A DNA stretch of 64,000 bases, taken from contig NZ_JAACFT010000026.1 of NCBI RefSeq assembly GCF_029051685.1, forward strand, positions 1 to 64,000, written 5' to 3'. The position numbers were made by a program, and so were the translations under genes. Under the pieces are notes generated by a model that ran no database searches, was not told the origin of the DNA, and saw only the letters and a program-made list of their open reading frames with translations. The DNA is from Bradyrhizobium sp. CSA207 (GTDB taxonomy: Bacteria; Pseudomonadota; Alphaproteobacteria; Rhizobiales; Xanthobacteraceae). How positions within the stretch are numbered: the first letter of the stretch is position 1; each line of letters starts with the position of its first letter. Below, piece by piece: positions 1 through 8,088 of the stretch.

Positions 1-125
1 GGCCCGAAATGATCGCCGACCCAGCCGCCGATCACCTGAAACAACAAATAGGGATAGGCGAATGCTGAGAAAACGAGGCCGAGCTGGGTGTTCGAGAGAC
101 CAAGCTCCTTCTGGATTTCGCTCGC
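1..125 (-). pseudogene. MFS transporter fragment, both ends missing
   Basis: Read on the minus strand, this stretch encodes an uninterrupted segment typical of the first to second transmembrane region of MFS transporters (ASEIQKELGLSNTQLGLVFS, then AFAYPYLLFQVIGGWVGDHF). The family normally has about 30-40 more residues before it, including the start and helix 1. Here the upstream sequence abruptly becomes the proline/threonine-rich OmpA-type coding sequence on the other strand. The gene also runs off the window at base 1. The fragment is therefore 5'-truncated at about base 125, either by a rearrangement or by an assembly chimera. Confidence 0.7.
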
Positions 126-1633
126 CGACCGCGACGCCGACTCCGGGCAGCACGCCTGGCGCACCGCCAGCTGGACGTCCCGGCGCACCGCCGCCCGGCG
201 GACGTCCCGGCACGCCTCCGGCTGCAGGATCACCATCACCGGCTCCTGGTGCCACACCCGCACCAGCGACCACGCCGACGCCAGGCGCCGGCAGCCCGAC
301 CCCGCCGTCGGGACGCCCGGGTCCGGCACCGACGCCAGCTCCCGGCGCAACTCCGGCCCCAACGCCGACTCCAGGGGGCGCCGTGACGCCGGCGCCCGGA
401 CGTCAGGGTGGAACGCCTCCGGCTGGCGCGCCAGCTGCCGGAACTCCGGCTGCGCCGCCCCAAGCCGGCGGCCTCCCGCCCCGGCCCGCAGCTCCCGCCG
501 GCGCCGCGGCGCCGACGGTCGTCCCCGGCACGCCGGCCGCAGCTCCACCGCCGAACAGGGCGCAATACGCTCCGCCGACGGTTGCGCCGGCCTTCCGGGC
601 CGCGCCCACGACCACCACGCCCCTGCCGCCTCCGCCGCGCCCGCCGCAGCGTGACCTGACGCCGCTCGCAATCGGTGCAGGCGTGGTGGCCGGCGCCGTG
701 ATCGGTGCCACCATCGCAGACCTCCATAACCAGCGGCGCGAGGTCGTCGAAGGCGGCCGCACCGTCTACACCGAGCCGGACCGCATCATCATCCGCGATC
801 CGGGCGGCCAAGCATACGTCCGCGGCAACGATCTCTATCGCTTCCGCTATGGCGCCCGCGACATCCGCACCGACACTGTCGGCAGCGAAACCCGGACCGT
901 CGTGATGCGTCCCGATGGCAGCCAGGTGATCACCGTGGTCGGCGCGGACGGTTCGTTGCTGCGGCGAATCCGCAGGGACCCGAGCGGGCGCGAGCTCATC
1001 ATCATCGACAACAGCTACCGCGATCCGCGGTCGGTCGGCGGCTTCTATGTCGACGTGCCGCCGCCAGTGGTCAACATTCCCTACGATCGCTACATCGTCG
1101 ATGCGCAGGAGGCATCGCCGGACGTGATCTATGAGACCATGGAGGCACCGCCGGTGCAGCGAATCGATCGGCGTTACTCGCTCGACGAGATCCGCTACAG
1201 CCCCAATGTTCGCATGCAGATGCCGAGCATCGACGTCAACACGATCAACTTCGAAACGGGATCGTGGACCATCCCGCCGGACCAGGCGGCCCGTTTGCAA
1301 GGGATCGCCGACGGCCTCAACCGTGCGATCCAGCGCAACCCGCGCGCCGTGTTCCTGATCGAGGGCCACACCGACGCGGTCGGCAACGAGGTCGACAATC
1401 TGTCATTGTCGGACCGCCGTGCGCAGTCCGCGGCCGAATTGCTGACGCAGCAGTTCGGCGTGCCGGCGGAGAACCTGACGTCGCAGGGCTACGGCGAGCA
1501 GTACCTGAAGGAGCAGACGCAAGGGCCGAGCGTGATCAACCGGCGCGTCACCGTCCGCAACATCACGCCGCTGCTCAACGGTGGCCAGGCCTCGCTGCCG
1601 CCGCCGCCGCCCGGCACCGCGCCGCCGCGCTGA
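62..1633 (+). CDS. OmpA-family outer-membrane protein, 5' end replaced
   Basis: The open frame is 523 codons. Residues 1-20 come from antisense MFS sequence and carry no signal peptide, so the true N-terminus is missing and the native part starts near base 122. Residues about 21-198 are low-complexity Pro/Thr/Gly/Ala sequence. A glycine-rich hydrophobic stretch (LAIGAGVVAGAVIGATIAD) lies near residues 201-221. A peptidoglycan-binding OmpA-C domain occupies about 394-505, with INFETGS, EGHTDAVGN and NRRVTV. Proteins of this kind tether the outer membrane to peptidoglycan. The domain call is firm; the annotated start is not biological. The gene converges on argG, separated by a hairpin and a repeat pair. 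Confidence 0.75.
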   Translation: MLRKRGRAGCSRDQAPSGFRSPTATPTPGSTPGAPPAGRPGAPPPGGRPGTPPAAGSPSPAPGATPAPATTPTPGAGSPTPPSGRPGPAPTPAPGATPAPTPTPGGAVTPAPGRQGGTPPAGAPAAGTPAAPPQAGGLPPRPAAPAGAAAPTVVPGTPAAAPPPNRAQYAPPTVAPAFRAAPTTTTPLPPPPRPPQRDLTPLAIGAGVVAGAVIGATIADLHNQRREVVEGGRTVYTEPDRIIIRDPGGQAYVRGNDLYRFRYGARDIRTDTVGSETRTVVMRPDGSQVITVVGADGSLLRRIRRDPSGRELIIIDNSYRDPRSVGGFYVDVPPPVVNIPYDRYIVDAQEASPDVIYETMEAPPVQRIDRRYSLDEIRYSPNVRMQMPSIDVNTINFETGSWTIPPDQAARLQGIADGLNRAIQRNPRAVFLIEGHTDAVGNEVDNLSLSDRRAQSAAELLTQQFGVPAENLTSQGYGEQYLKEQTQGPSVINRRVTVRNITPLLNGGQASLPPPPPGTAPPR

Positions 1634-1653
1634 GCCGACACCCACAAACGCAA

Positions 1654-1679
1654 AATGGCCGGGAGCGATCCCGGCCATT
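1654..1679. terminator. Bidirectional hairpin between the OmpA gene and argG
   Basis: An 11-bp perfect stem (AATGGCCGGGA / TCCCGGCCATT) closes a GCGA loop. On the minus strand it is followed by TTTT, so it could end argG read-through. It sits between convergent genes. Confidence 0.55.
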
Positions 1680-1765
1680 CGTCATTGCGAGGAGCGAAGC
1701 GGCGAAGCAATCCAGACTATTGCCGTGGAAAGATTCTGGATTGCTTCGCTTCGCTCGCAATGACG
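1680..1765. repeat. Family A inverted repeat pair (CGTCATTGCGAG...CAATCCAG)
   Basis: The left arm begins CGTCATTGCGAGGAGCGAAG and the right arm is its near inverse, ending in CTCGCAATGACG, with about 25 bases between the cores. Three other copies in this window share the ends and the AAGCAATCCAG core. Confidence 0.8.
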
Positions 1766-1790
1766 AACGAAATCGCAATCCCAGTCCTGG

Positions 1791-3128
1791 CTAACCCTTG
1801 TCGCTCTCCAGCCGGAAAATCTGCGAGCCTTCGCTGCCCGAGAGCAAACCTGTGTCCGTGTAGAGCTTCAGCTTCGTCCGCGTGTCGGCGATGTCGAGGT
1901 TGCGCATGGTGAGCTGGCCGATGCGGTCGGCCGGCGTGAACGCTGCGTCCTCGACCTTCTCCATGCTGAGCCGCTCCGGCGCATAGGTCAGGTTGGGACT
2001 CTCGGTGTTGAGGATCGAGTAGTCGTTGCCGCGACGCAGCTCGAGCGTGACCTCGCCGGTGACGGCGCGCGCGACCCAACGCTGTGCGGTCTCGCGCAGC
2101 ATCAAGGCTTGCGAATCGAACCAGCGGCCCTGGTAGAGCAGGCGGCCGAGACGCATGCCGCTGATGCGGTACTGCTCGATCGTGTCCTCGTTGTGGATGC
2201 CGGTGACGAGCCGCTCATAGGCGATGTGCAGCAGCGCCATGCCGGGCGCCTCGTAGATGCCGCGGCTCTTGGCTTCGATGATACGGTTCTCGATCTGGTC
2301 GCTCATGCCGAGGCCGTGGCGGCCGCCGATGACATTGGCTTCGAGCAACAGCGCGACGGGGTCGCTAAAGGTCTGGCCGTTCAGCGCCGTAGGCTGGCCT
2401 TCCTCGAATCGCACCACGACCTTCTCGGCCTTGACGTTGCAGTCGTCGCGCCAGAACGGCACGCCCATGATCGGGTTGACGATCTTGATGCCGCTGTCGA
2501 GGCTTTCCAAATCCTTTGCCTCGTGGGTGGCGCCGAGCAGATTGCTGTCGGTCGAGTACGCCTTCTCGGCGCTCATCTTGTAGGCAAAACCCTGGGCGGT
2601 CATGAATGCCGACATCTCGGCGCGGCCGCCGAGCTCGTCGATGAACTGCTGGTCGAGCCAAGGCTTGTAGATGCGCAGGCCCGGATTGGTCAAAAGGCCG
2701 TAGCGATAGAAGCGCTCGATGTCGTTGCCCTTGAAGGTCGAGCCGTCGCCCCAGATGTTGACGCCGTCCTCCTTCATAGCCGCGACCAGCATCGTGCCGG
2801 TGACCGCGCGCCCGAGTGGCGTGGTGTTGAAATAGGTGATGCCGCCGGTCGAGATGTGGAAGGCGCCGGACTGGATCGCGGCGATGCCTTCGTGGACCAG
2901 TTGCGTGCGGCAATCGACCAGCAGCGCCTTCTCCGCGCCGAACTCCATCGCCTTGCGCGGGATCTCGTTGTAGTCGGCCTCGTCGGGCTGGCCGAGATTG
3001 GCGGTATAGGCGTAGCAGCGCGCGCCCTTCTGCTTCATCCAGAGCAGCGCCGCGCTGGTGTCGAGACCGCCGGAAAAAGCGATGCCGACTTTCTCACCCT
3101 TGGGCAGGCTTTTCAGGATCGTGGTCAT
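1791..3128 (-). CDS. argG: Argininosuccinate synthase
   Basis: This cytosolic enzyme joins citrulline and aspartate using ATP to make argininosuccinate, the penultimate step of arginine synthesis. The protein is 445 residues, the length of the long (E. coli-type) ArgG class. The N-type ATP pyrophosphatase loop AFSGGLDTSAA is at residues 17-27. The start chosen is the ATG at 3128 (MTTILKSLPKGEKV), with GGAAG just upstream on the minus strand; the open frame extends 27 codons further but that part looks non-coding. The gene stands alone, so its regulation cannot be read here. Confidence 0.96.
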   Translation of the reverse strand: MTTILKSLPKGEKVGIAFSGGLDTSAALLWMKQKGARCYAYTANLGQPDEADYNEIPRKAMEFGAEKALLVDCRTQLVHEGIAAIQSGAFHISTGGITYFNTTPLGRAVTGTMLVAAMKEDGVNIWGDGSTFKGNDIERFYRYGLLTNPGLRIYKPWLDQQFIDELGGRAEMSAFMTAQGFAYKMSAEKAYSTDSNLLGATHEAKDLESLDSGIKIVNPIMGVPFWRDDCNVKAEKVVVRFEEGQPTALNGQTFSDPVALLLEANVIGGRHGLGMSDQIENRIIEAKSRGIYEAPGMALLHIAYERLVTGIHNEDTIEQYRISGMRLGRLLYQGRWFDSQALMLRETAQRWVARAVTGEVTLELRRGNDYSILNTESPNLTYAPERLSMEKVEDAAFTPADRIGQLTMRNLDIADTRTKLKLYTDTGLLSGSEGSQIFRLESDKG

Positions 3129-3221
3129 GGGGCTTCCAATCGGGTCTTGAAGGGCTGACGTCGTTTGCGGGTTGACCGCGCGAATATCAAATTTCGCACG
3201 CCTCGGCACGCATTTAATGGC

Positions 3222-3998
3222 TCAAATCGACGGCGCCGGGCCGGTCTTACCGCCGAACAGGCGTTGGCGGAGGCGGTAGCCCGGCCAGGCCAGCCGGGTC
3301 AGCGCGGCGTCCACCGCTTCGTCCGAAAACCGTGTCCGCGGCCAGCGGTAAATCAGCGCAAACGCGTGCCAGATCACGACGAAGGTCACGAGGCCGGCGA
3401 TCGACACGTCGGTGAAGAAGTGTCCGCCGAAGGCCATGCGCAGGCCGCTGGTCACCGCGCCGAACACCACGGCTCCGGCATAGGCGAGCGGCCGCCAGGC
3501 CGGCGGGGCGAGGGCGGCCGGCGCCAGTGTCCAGAACGCCGTCGCGCCTTCGCCGGAGAAGAACGAGCAGTTGCGCCCGCAGCCGCCGCGCGGATCCCAC
3601 CACGGCACGAACTGCTGGTCGCCGGCAAACTGCGTCACCACCACGGGACGCGGCCGGCCCCAATAGCTCTTGAAGGTGAGATTGGTGAGAATGCCGGCCG
3701 ACATGATGATCGTGACCAGAAGGAAGACAATCGCGCGCCCGGACACCATCAGCGGCCGGTCGGGCCGGAACATCTTGACCACAACGGCGATCAAGGGAGG
3801 CAGCACGAACGCCCAGGCGACCCACATCGCAGCGTCACGTGCGAAGCCAGCCCAGCCGTTCAGCTTGAGCGGAAACGTCTTCGTCTGGGGGTCGAAGAAC
3901 AGCGCAGCGAGCTTGAGATCGAGTTCGGGATAGAGGCCGAAAACGACGCCGATCACGAGCCACAGCGCCAGGGCAATGAAAAGTCCAGTCCGGTTCAT
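3222..3998 (-). CDS. PAP2-family membrane phosphatase
   Basis: This is a 258-residue inner-membrane protein with about six hydrophobic segments. It carries the PAP2 phosphatase signature: motif 1 is K110-x6-R117-P118 (KSYWGRPRP), and motif 3 is R187-x5-H193-x3-D197. Motif 2 reads SGE (148-150) instead of the usual PSGH, so the general-acid histidine is replaced by glutamate. Family members dephosphorylate lipid A, undecaprenyl pyrophosphate or phosphatidic acid; the substrate here cannot be told. The start is the ATG at 3998 (MNRTGLF), because the frame upstream of it lies in repeat sequence. Confidence 0.85.
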   Translation of the reverse strand: MNRTGLFIALALWLVIGVVFGLYPELDLKLAALFFDPQTKTFPLKLNGWAGFARDAAMWVAWAFVLPPLIAVVVKMFRPDRPLMVSGRAIVFLLVTIIMSAGILTNLTFKSYWGRPRPVVVTQFAGDQQFVPWWDPRGGCGRNCSFFSGEGATAFWTLAPAALAPPAWRPLAYAGAVVFGAVTSGLRMAFGGHFFTDVSIAGLVTFVVIWHAFALIYRWPRTRFSDEAVDAALTRLAWPGYRLRQRLFGGKTGPAPSI

Positions 3999-4050
3999 GG
4001 CGCGCGGTTTAGCGGAGTGGGGAGGGGATGAAAACCCCGGGCCGCGTCCC

Positions 4051-4254
4051 CATCCTCCCCTGGAGGGGGAGGATCGGTTCGCATGCAGCGAAGCGAAATG
4101 CGAACCGAGGTGGGGTGAAGCCAAGCAAACGGTACATCCATCAACGTGCTGCGCGTAGGTCCACAAAAATGGGACACCACCATCCGGGATAGTCTGTCAC
4201 CCCACCCCGCTCGCGCTACGCGCGATCGACCCTCCCCCTCCAGGGGAGGGTAAA
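4051..4254. repeat. Family D repeats: CCTCCCC(T)GGAGGGG hairpins flanking a third hairpin
   Basis: Between the PAP2 gene and the next minus-strand gene lie a G/C-rich hairpin (CCTCCCCTGGAGGGGGAGG, about 4054-4072), a perfect 10-bp inverted repeat (CGGTTCGCAT 4075-4084 with ATGCGAACCG 4098-4107), and an inverted partner CCTCCCCCTCCAGGGGAGG near 4231-4250. No coding sequence is evident. The same hairpin type recurs between ccmB and ccmA. Confidence 0.65.
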
Positions 4255-4255
4255 A

Positions 4256-4729
4256 TCATCGCGCATCCGGCCGGGACTGCGACGGCAGCGGCGGCGGATT
4301 GCGCCAGGCGCCGGCATTGCGGCCGGCGATCAGCCAGTAGACGACGCCGGCGACGATACCAGCGCCGGTCATGATCTCGAGGTGACGCCGCACGATGCCC
4401 TCGAACTGCAGCGTGTCGGAATGAAAGGGAACGAGGCCGAGATAGCAGGCAAGCCCCACGAGGCCGCCGCCGACGGCATAAACCAGCGCGCTGCGGATGT
4501 AGAGCGCCTCGGTGATCGCGGCGATCACCATCGCCGGCACCAGCGCAAAGCCGGACACGAAGATGAAGCCGAATCCGAGCAGGATGTCGACCACGCCCTC
4601 ATCGACCGGACCGGCGCCGAGATCGGAGAATTCCGGAAACAGTAGCGCGCCGACGACAATCATGCCGCCGACGAAACAGGCTGCGAGAAAGCCGATGAAG
4701 ATGACGACGAGGCGGCCAATCAGTGCCAT
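4256..4729 (-). CDS. Small multipass membrane protein of unknown function
   Basis: This 157-residue protein is mostly hydrophobic, with about four predicted membrane segments: near residues 5-30, 45-70, 78-98 and 118-135. It ends in a short Pro/Arg-rich tail. I recognise no catalytic motif and give it no function. The ATG at 4729 (MALIGRLVV) is preferred because the frame upstream of it runs into a family A repeat; no strong Shine-Dalgarno is visible. It lies between the PAP2 gene and rlmN on the same strand, but repeats on both sides make a shared transcript uncertain. Confidence 0.7.
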   Translation of the reverse strand: MALIGRLVVIFIGFLAACFVGGMIVVGALLFPEFSDLGAGPVDEGVVDILLGFGFIFVSGFALVPAMVIAAITEALYIRSALVYAVGGGLVGLACYLGLVPFHSDTLQFEGIVRRHLEIMTGAGIVAGVVYWLIAGRNAGAWRNPPPLPSQSRPDAR

Positions 4730-4747
4730 GACGGGAGAGCCAACGTT

Positions 4748-4826
4748 GTCATTGCGAGCGAAGCGAAGCAATCCAGCGTCTTTCAACGGAGACAATCTGG
4801 ATTGCTTCGCTTCGCTCGCAATGACG
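4748..4826. repeat. Family A inverted repeat pair, copy 2
   Basis: The arms GTCATTGCGAGCGAAGCGAA and TTCGCTTCGCTCGCAATGAC are almost perfect inverses around an AAGCAATCCAG core. The copy sits between rlmN and the small membrane gene. Confidence 0.8.
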
Positions 4827-4853
4827 AGGATGCGATAGCGCAGGCATGATCCA

Positions 4854-6065
4854 TCAATCCGTCATCGCCATGGCGCGCAGCGTCTGGCGTTCGCGGGCCG
4901 AGAGTTTTTCGGTTTCCGACTTGAGCTGGCCGCAGGCGGCGAGGATGTCGCGGCCGCGCGGGGTGCGCACCGGCGAGGAATAGCCGGCGTTGAAGATGTA
5001 TTCGGAGAATTTTTCGATCTGGTCCCAGTCCGAACATTCATAGGCGGTGCCGGGCCAGGGATTGAACGGGATCAGGTTGATCTTGGCGTGGATGCCTTTG
5101 AGGAGCTTCACCAGCAGCTTGGCATCGTCGAGCGAATCGTTGACGCCCTTGAGCATCACATATTCGAAGGTGATGCGGCGCGCGTTCGATGCGCCGGGAT
5201 AGTCACGGCAGGCCTGCAACAGTTCCTTGATCGGATATTTGCGGTTGAGCGGCACGAGCTCGTTGCGCAGTTCGTCGCGCACCGCATGCAGCGAGATCGC
5301 GAGCATCACGCCGATCTCGTCGCCGGCGCGGACGATGTTCGGCACGACTCCGGAAGTCGACAGCGTGATGCGGCGGCGGGAGATGCCGATGCCTTCATTG
5401 TCGCCGACGATGAGAAGCGCATCGCGCACGGCGTCGAAATTGTACAGCGGTTCGCCCATGCCCATCATCACGATGTTGGTGACGCGGCGCGTGCCATCCT
5501 CGCGATCGGCCCAGTCATTGAGGCGATCGCGCGCCACCATCACCTGGCCGACGATCTCGCCGGCGGTGAGGTTGCGCACCAGGCGTTGGGTGCCGGTGTG
5601 GCAGAAGGAGCAGTTCAGGGTGCAGCCGACCTGCGAGGAGACGCACAGCGTGCCGCGATCGTTTTCGGGAATGTAGACGCACTCGACTTCATGCGCCTTC
5701 TGGACATTGTCGCCGCTCGGCAGCCGCAGCAGCCATTTGCGGGTGCCATCGTTGGAGATCTGCTCGGCCACGACCTCGGGCCGGTCGACGGTGAAATGCT
5801 GCGCGAGATCGGCGCGGATACCCTTCGAGATCGAGCTCATCTCCTCGAAATTGCGGGCGCCGCGGAAGTAGATCCAGTGCCACAATTGCTGCACGCGCAT
5901 CTTGCGCTGTGCCGACGCGACGCCGATCTCGCCGAGGCGATCGGCAAGCTCGGTGCGCGACAGGCCAATCAGCGACGGTTTTGCCGGCGGCACATAGGTT
6001 TCGAGCGGGACCTTTTCCAAAGGGAACCCGGCAGCGGAAACGGTCTCGGTCGATTCAGCGGTCAT
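4854..6065 (-). CDS. rlmN: Dual-specificity RNA methyltransferase RlmN
   Basis: RlmN is a radical-SAM enzyme that puts a C2 methyl group on A2503 of 23S rRNA and A37 of some tRNAs. The 403-residue protein carries the cluster-binding CX3CX2C as C148, C152 and C155 (CTLNCSFC). A conserved cysteine near the C-terminus (ILAACGQLK) is the methyl-carrying residue in the family. The start is the ATG at 6065 (MTAESTETV); an in-frame ATG nine codons upstream is possible but less likely. The gene is flanked by repeat pairs, so it is probably transcribed alone. Confidence 0.95.
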   Translation of the reverse strand: MTAESTETVSAAGFPLEKVPLETYVPPAKPSLIGLSRTELADRLGEIGVASAQRKMRVQQLWHWIYFRGARNFEEMSSISKGIRADLAQHFTVDRPEVVAEQISNDGTRKWLLRLPSGDNVQKAHEVECVYIPENDRGTLCVSSQVGCTLNCSFCHTGTQRLVRNLTAGEIVGQVMVARDRLNDWADREDGTRRVTNIVMMGMGEPLYNFDAVRDALLIVGDNEGIGISRRRITLSTSGVVPNIVRAGDEIGVMLAISLHAVRDELRNELVPLNRKYPIKELLQACRDYPGASNARRITFEYVMLKGVNDSLDDAKLLVKLLKGIHAKINLIPFNPWPGTAYECSDWDQIEKFSEYIFNAGYSSPVRTPRGRDILAACGQLKSETEKLSARERQTLRAMAMTD

Positions 6066-6093
6066 CGTCGTTCTGTTTGGAGAAACTCTCACC

Positions 6094-6202
6094 CCTCATC
6101 CTGAGGAGCGCGCACTGCGCGCGTCTCGAAGGACGAAGGCCCGGATCAGGCAGCTCGGCCTCGTGGTTCGAGACGGCGCTTACGCGCCTCCTCACCATGA
6201 GG
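6094..6202. repeat. Family B inverted repeat pair (CCTCATCCTGAGGAG...CTCCTCACCATGAGG)
   Basis: The left arm CCTCATCCTGAGGAGCGCGC, followed by GCGTCTCGAAGGA, faces an inverse arm GGTTCGAGACGG...CTCCTCACCATGAGG. Related pairs occur near 13938, 19305 and 26763. Confidence 0.75.
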
Positions 6203-6281
6203 GGAAGCAGCCTTCAGATAGGCGTTCTACAGCCGCCAAACAACGCCGAATTGGACCTAACCGGCCTTATGGCTTGCAGCC

Positions 6282-6923
6282 TTAACGCTTGCAGTCCTGC
6301 GAGATCCGGTCCAGCGCCTGGGCGAGGCCCTTCAGCGAGAAGGTGTCGGTCGTCTCGGTCCCCTTGGCCGAGACGCCCTTGACCACGAGATCGGCGGATT
6401 TGCGCATGGCCTCGACCATCCGCTCCTCCTCGGCCGCGTTCTTGATCCAGAGGCCGTCGCCCTGTGTGTACATCGCGTAGGCGGCACCGCCGACCTCCGC
6501 CGTCGATTCCGCGCCCGGCTTCAGCGCGTAGCCGATCATCACCGAGACCTCGTTATTCACCTTCTCGGATGGCCGGGTCGAGACGAAGGCGTAGGCGGGG
6601 TCACGCGGCCGATTCGGCGGGTTGGTCTTCGACGACGACGGCTTTGCCAGCGCGAAGCAGACTTTCTTGCCATTGGGGGTCGCCGCATAGGCGCCCCAGG
6701 TCCCGAACTGGCCGATCAGCGTCGGCTCCGCTCCGCCCACAACCGCCGCGGGAGGAGCCGCAGGCTTGCTCTCGGGCTTTGCAGCCGTCTTTGCTGCCGG
6801 CGCCGGAGCCGGCGACTTCGGTGCGGCCTTCGGCGCCGGTTGCGCCGTCTGCGCCCGCGCAAGATCGGCGATCCCGCACGTCATCGTGCCGATCATCAAA
6901 ACTAAAGATAGCACCCGCCACAT
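6282..6923 (-). CDS. Invasion-associated locus B (IalB) family protein
   Basis: This is a 213-residue exported protein. It has a signal peptide (about residues 1-24, ending in LARA), an Ala/Pro/Lys-rich linker (about 25-62), and an IalB-type domain containing WGAYAATPNGKKVCFALAKP and a late DRISQDC. IalB proteins are common in Rhizobiales. The name comes from Bartonella invasion, but free-living members have no proven role, and the two conserved cysteines may form a disulphide. The gene stands alone, bounded downstream by a family B repeat. Confidence 0.85.
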   Translation of the reverse strand: MWRVLSLVLMIGTMTCGIADLARAQTAQPAPKAAPKSPAPAPAAKTAAKPESKPAAPPAAVVGGAEPTLIGQFGTWGAYAATPNGKKVCFALAKPSSSKTNPPNRPRDPAYAFVSTRPSEKVNNEVSVMIGYALKPGAESTAEVGGAAYAMYTQGDGLWIKNAAEEERMVEAMRKSADLVVKGVSAKGTETTDTFSLKGLAQALDRISQDCKR

Positions 6924-7039
6924 GCTGGAGTGGTTCCCTCAATATTGTGACTGGAAGATGGCCCGGCCGCGCTTTGTCCCCGGGTCAGGGATAGCCGGGA
7001 AAGTCCAATTTGGGAAGGCAGTTAGCGGGTCGGCGGCAG

Positions 7040-7879
7040 CTAGCCTCGGGATCGCGCGGCGCGCTGCCCGGCCCATTGCGCCTCGGTCCACTGCAGCAGG
7101 TCCTCGGCGCCGGAACTGCGCAAATGCGCGCCGCCATCGATCACCACCATCTCGCCGTTGATGTAGCCGGCGCGGTCCGAGATCAGGAAGCTGGCCAGAT
7201 CGGCAAGCTCGCCGTGCTCGCCGGTGCGGCCAAGCGGATTGCTCGCCGTCCAGCCTTCGTCGCGGCCCTCGGGGCGGAGTTGCCCGGAGGCGCCGGCGGT
7301 CGGGAACGGGCCCGGCGCGATCGCGACGGTGCGGATGCCCTTCGGGCCCCACTCGACTGCGAGACTTTTGGTCATCGCCAGCACAGCCGACTTCGCCATC
7401 GCCGAGGGCACGGTGAAGGCGCGGCCGGTGATGGTCGAGGTCGAGAGGATCGAAAGCACGACGCCGCTGTGCGTGCCCTCGATCCAGCGCCTGCCGGCCG
7501 CCAGCGTGCAATACATCGCGCCATGCAGCGTCGGCGCGAGGATCGCGTCCGCGGCGCGGAACGACAGATGCTCGCTCTGCGCGATGAAGGTGGCGGCGGC
7601 GTTGTTGACGAGGATGTCGAGTGGCGCCTCGCGCCAGATAGCGTCCATCATGCTCTCGACGGCGGCGCCGTCGCGGATGTCGCATGCAATCGTCGTGACC
7701 TTGCCGTCGGTCTGCGCACCCATCTCGGTCGCGGTTGCCTCGAGCCGGTCGAGCTTGCGGCCGCAGATCACGAGCTCGGCGCCGAGGCCGAGAAAGCGGC
7801 ACCCCATCGCGGCGCCGAGACCGGAGCCGCCGCCGGTGACGAGGATGCGTTTGTTCCTCAGCAGACCTGTTTCAAACAT
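7040..7879 (-). CDS. SDR oxidoreductase, 2,4-dienoyl-CoA reductase-like
   Basis: This 279-residue Rossmann-fold protein has the nucleotide loop TGGGSGLG near residues 15-22 and LVNNAA near 89-94. The classical YxxxK is changed: the lysine is kept (PSAMAKSAV), but the tyrosine position is Ser. Together with GPFPTAGA near residue 195, this matches the 2,4-dienoyl-CoA reductase branch of the SDRs (the FabG-fold type, not E. coli FadH), which works without that tyrosine. The likely role is beta-oxidation of unsaturated fatty acids. The family assignment is firm; the substrate is inferred. Confidence 0.85.
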   Translation of the reverse strand: MFETGLLRNKRILVTGGGSGLGAAMGCRFLGLGAELVICGRKLDRLEATATEMGAQTDGKVTTIACDIRDGAAVESMMDAIWREAPLDILVNNAAATFIAQSEHLSFRAADAILAPTLHGAMYCTLAAGRRWIEGTHSGVVLSILSTSTITGRAFTVPSAMAKSAVLAMTKSLAVEWGPKGIRTVAIAPGPFPTAGASGQLRPEGRDEGWTASNPLGRTGEHGELADLASFLISDRAGYINGEMVVIDGGAHLRSSGAEDLLQWTEAQWAGQRAARSRG

Positions 7880-7901
7880 CGTTTGAATCCTCTTTTTGCT
7901 C

Positions 7902-7982
7902 CGTCATTGCGAGCGCAGCGAAGCAATCCAGAGTCCGTGCTGCGGAAATAGTCTGGCTTGCTTCGCTGCGCTCACAATGACG
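7902..7982. repeat. Family A inverted repeat pair, copy 3
   Basis: CGTCATTGCGAGCGCAGCGA faces TCGCTGCGCTCACAATGACG with the AAGCAATCCAG core. It lies between the divergent SDR and quinone oxidoreductase genes, just outside the SDR start. Confidence 0.8.
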
Positions 7983-8088
7983 AGGATAGGCCCATGGTCT
8001 CTGACAAAGAATCCGGATTGTCGGGTGGCACTAAATCCGGCAAAACCGCCCCAATCATAATTCCACTCGAAACGCGTAAGGTGCCGCC

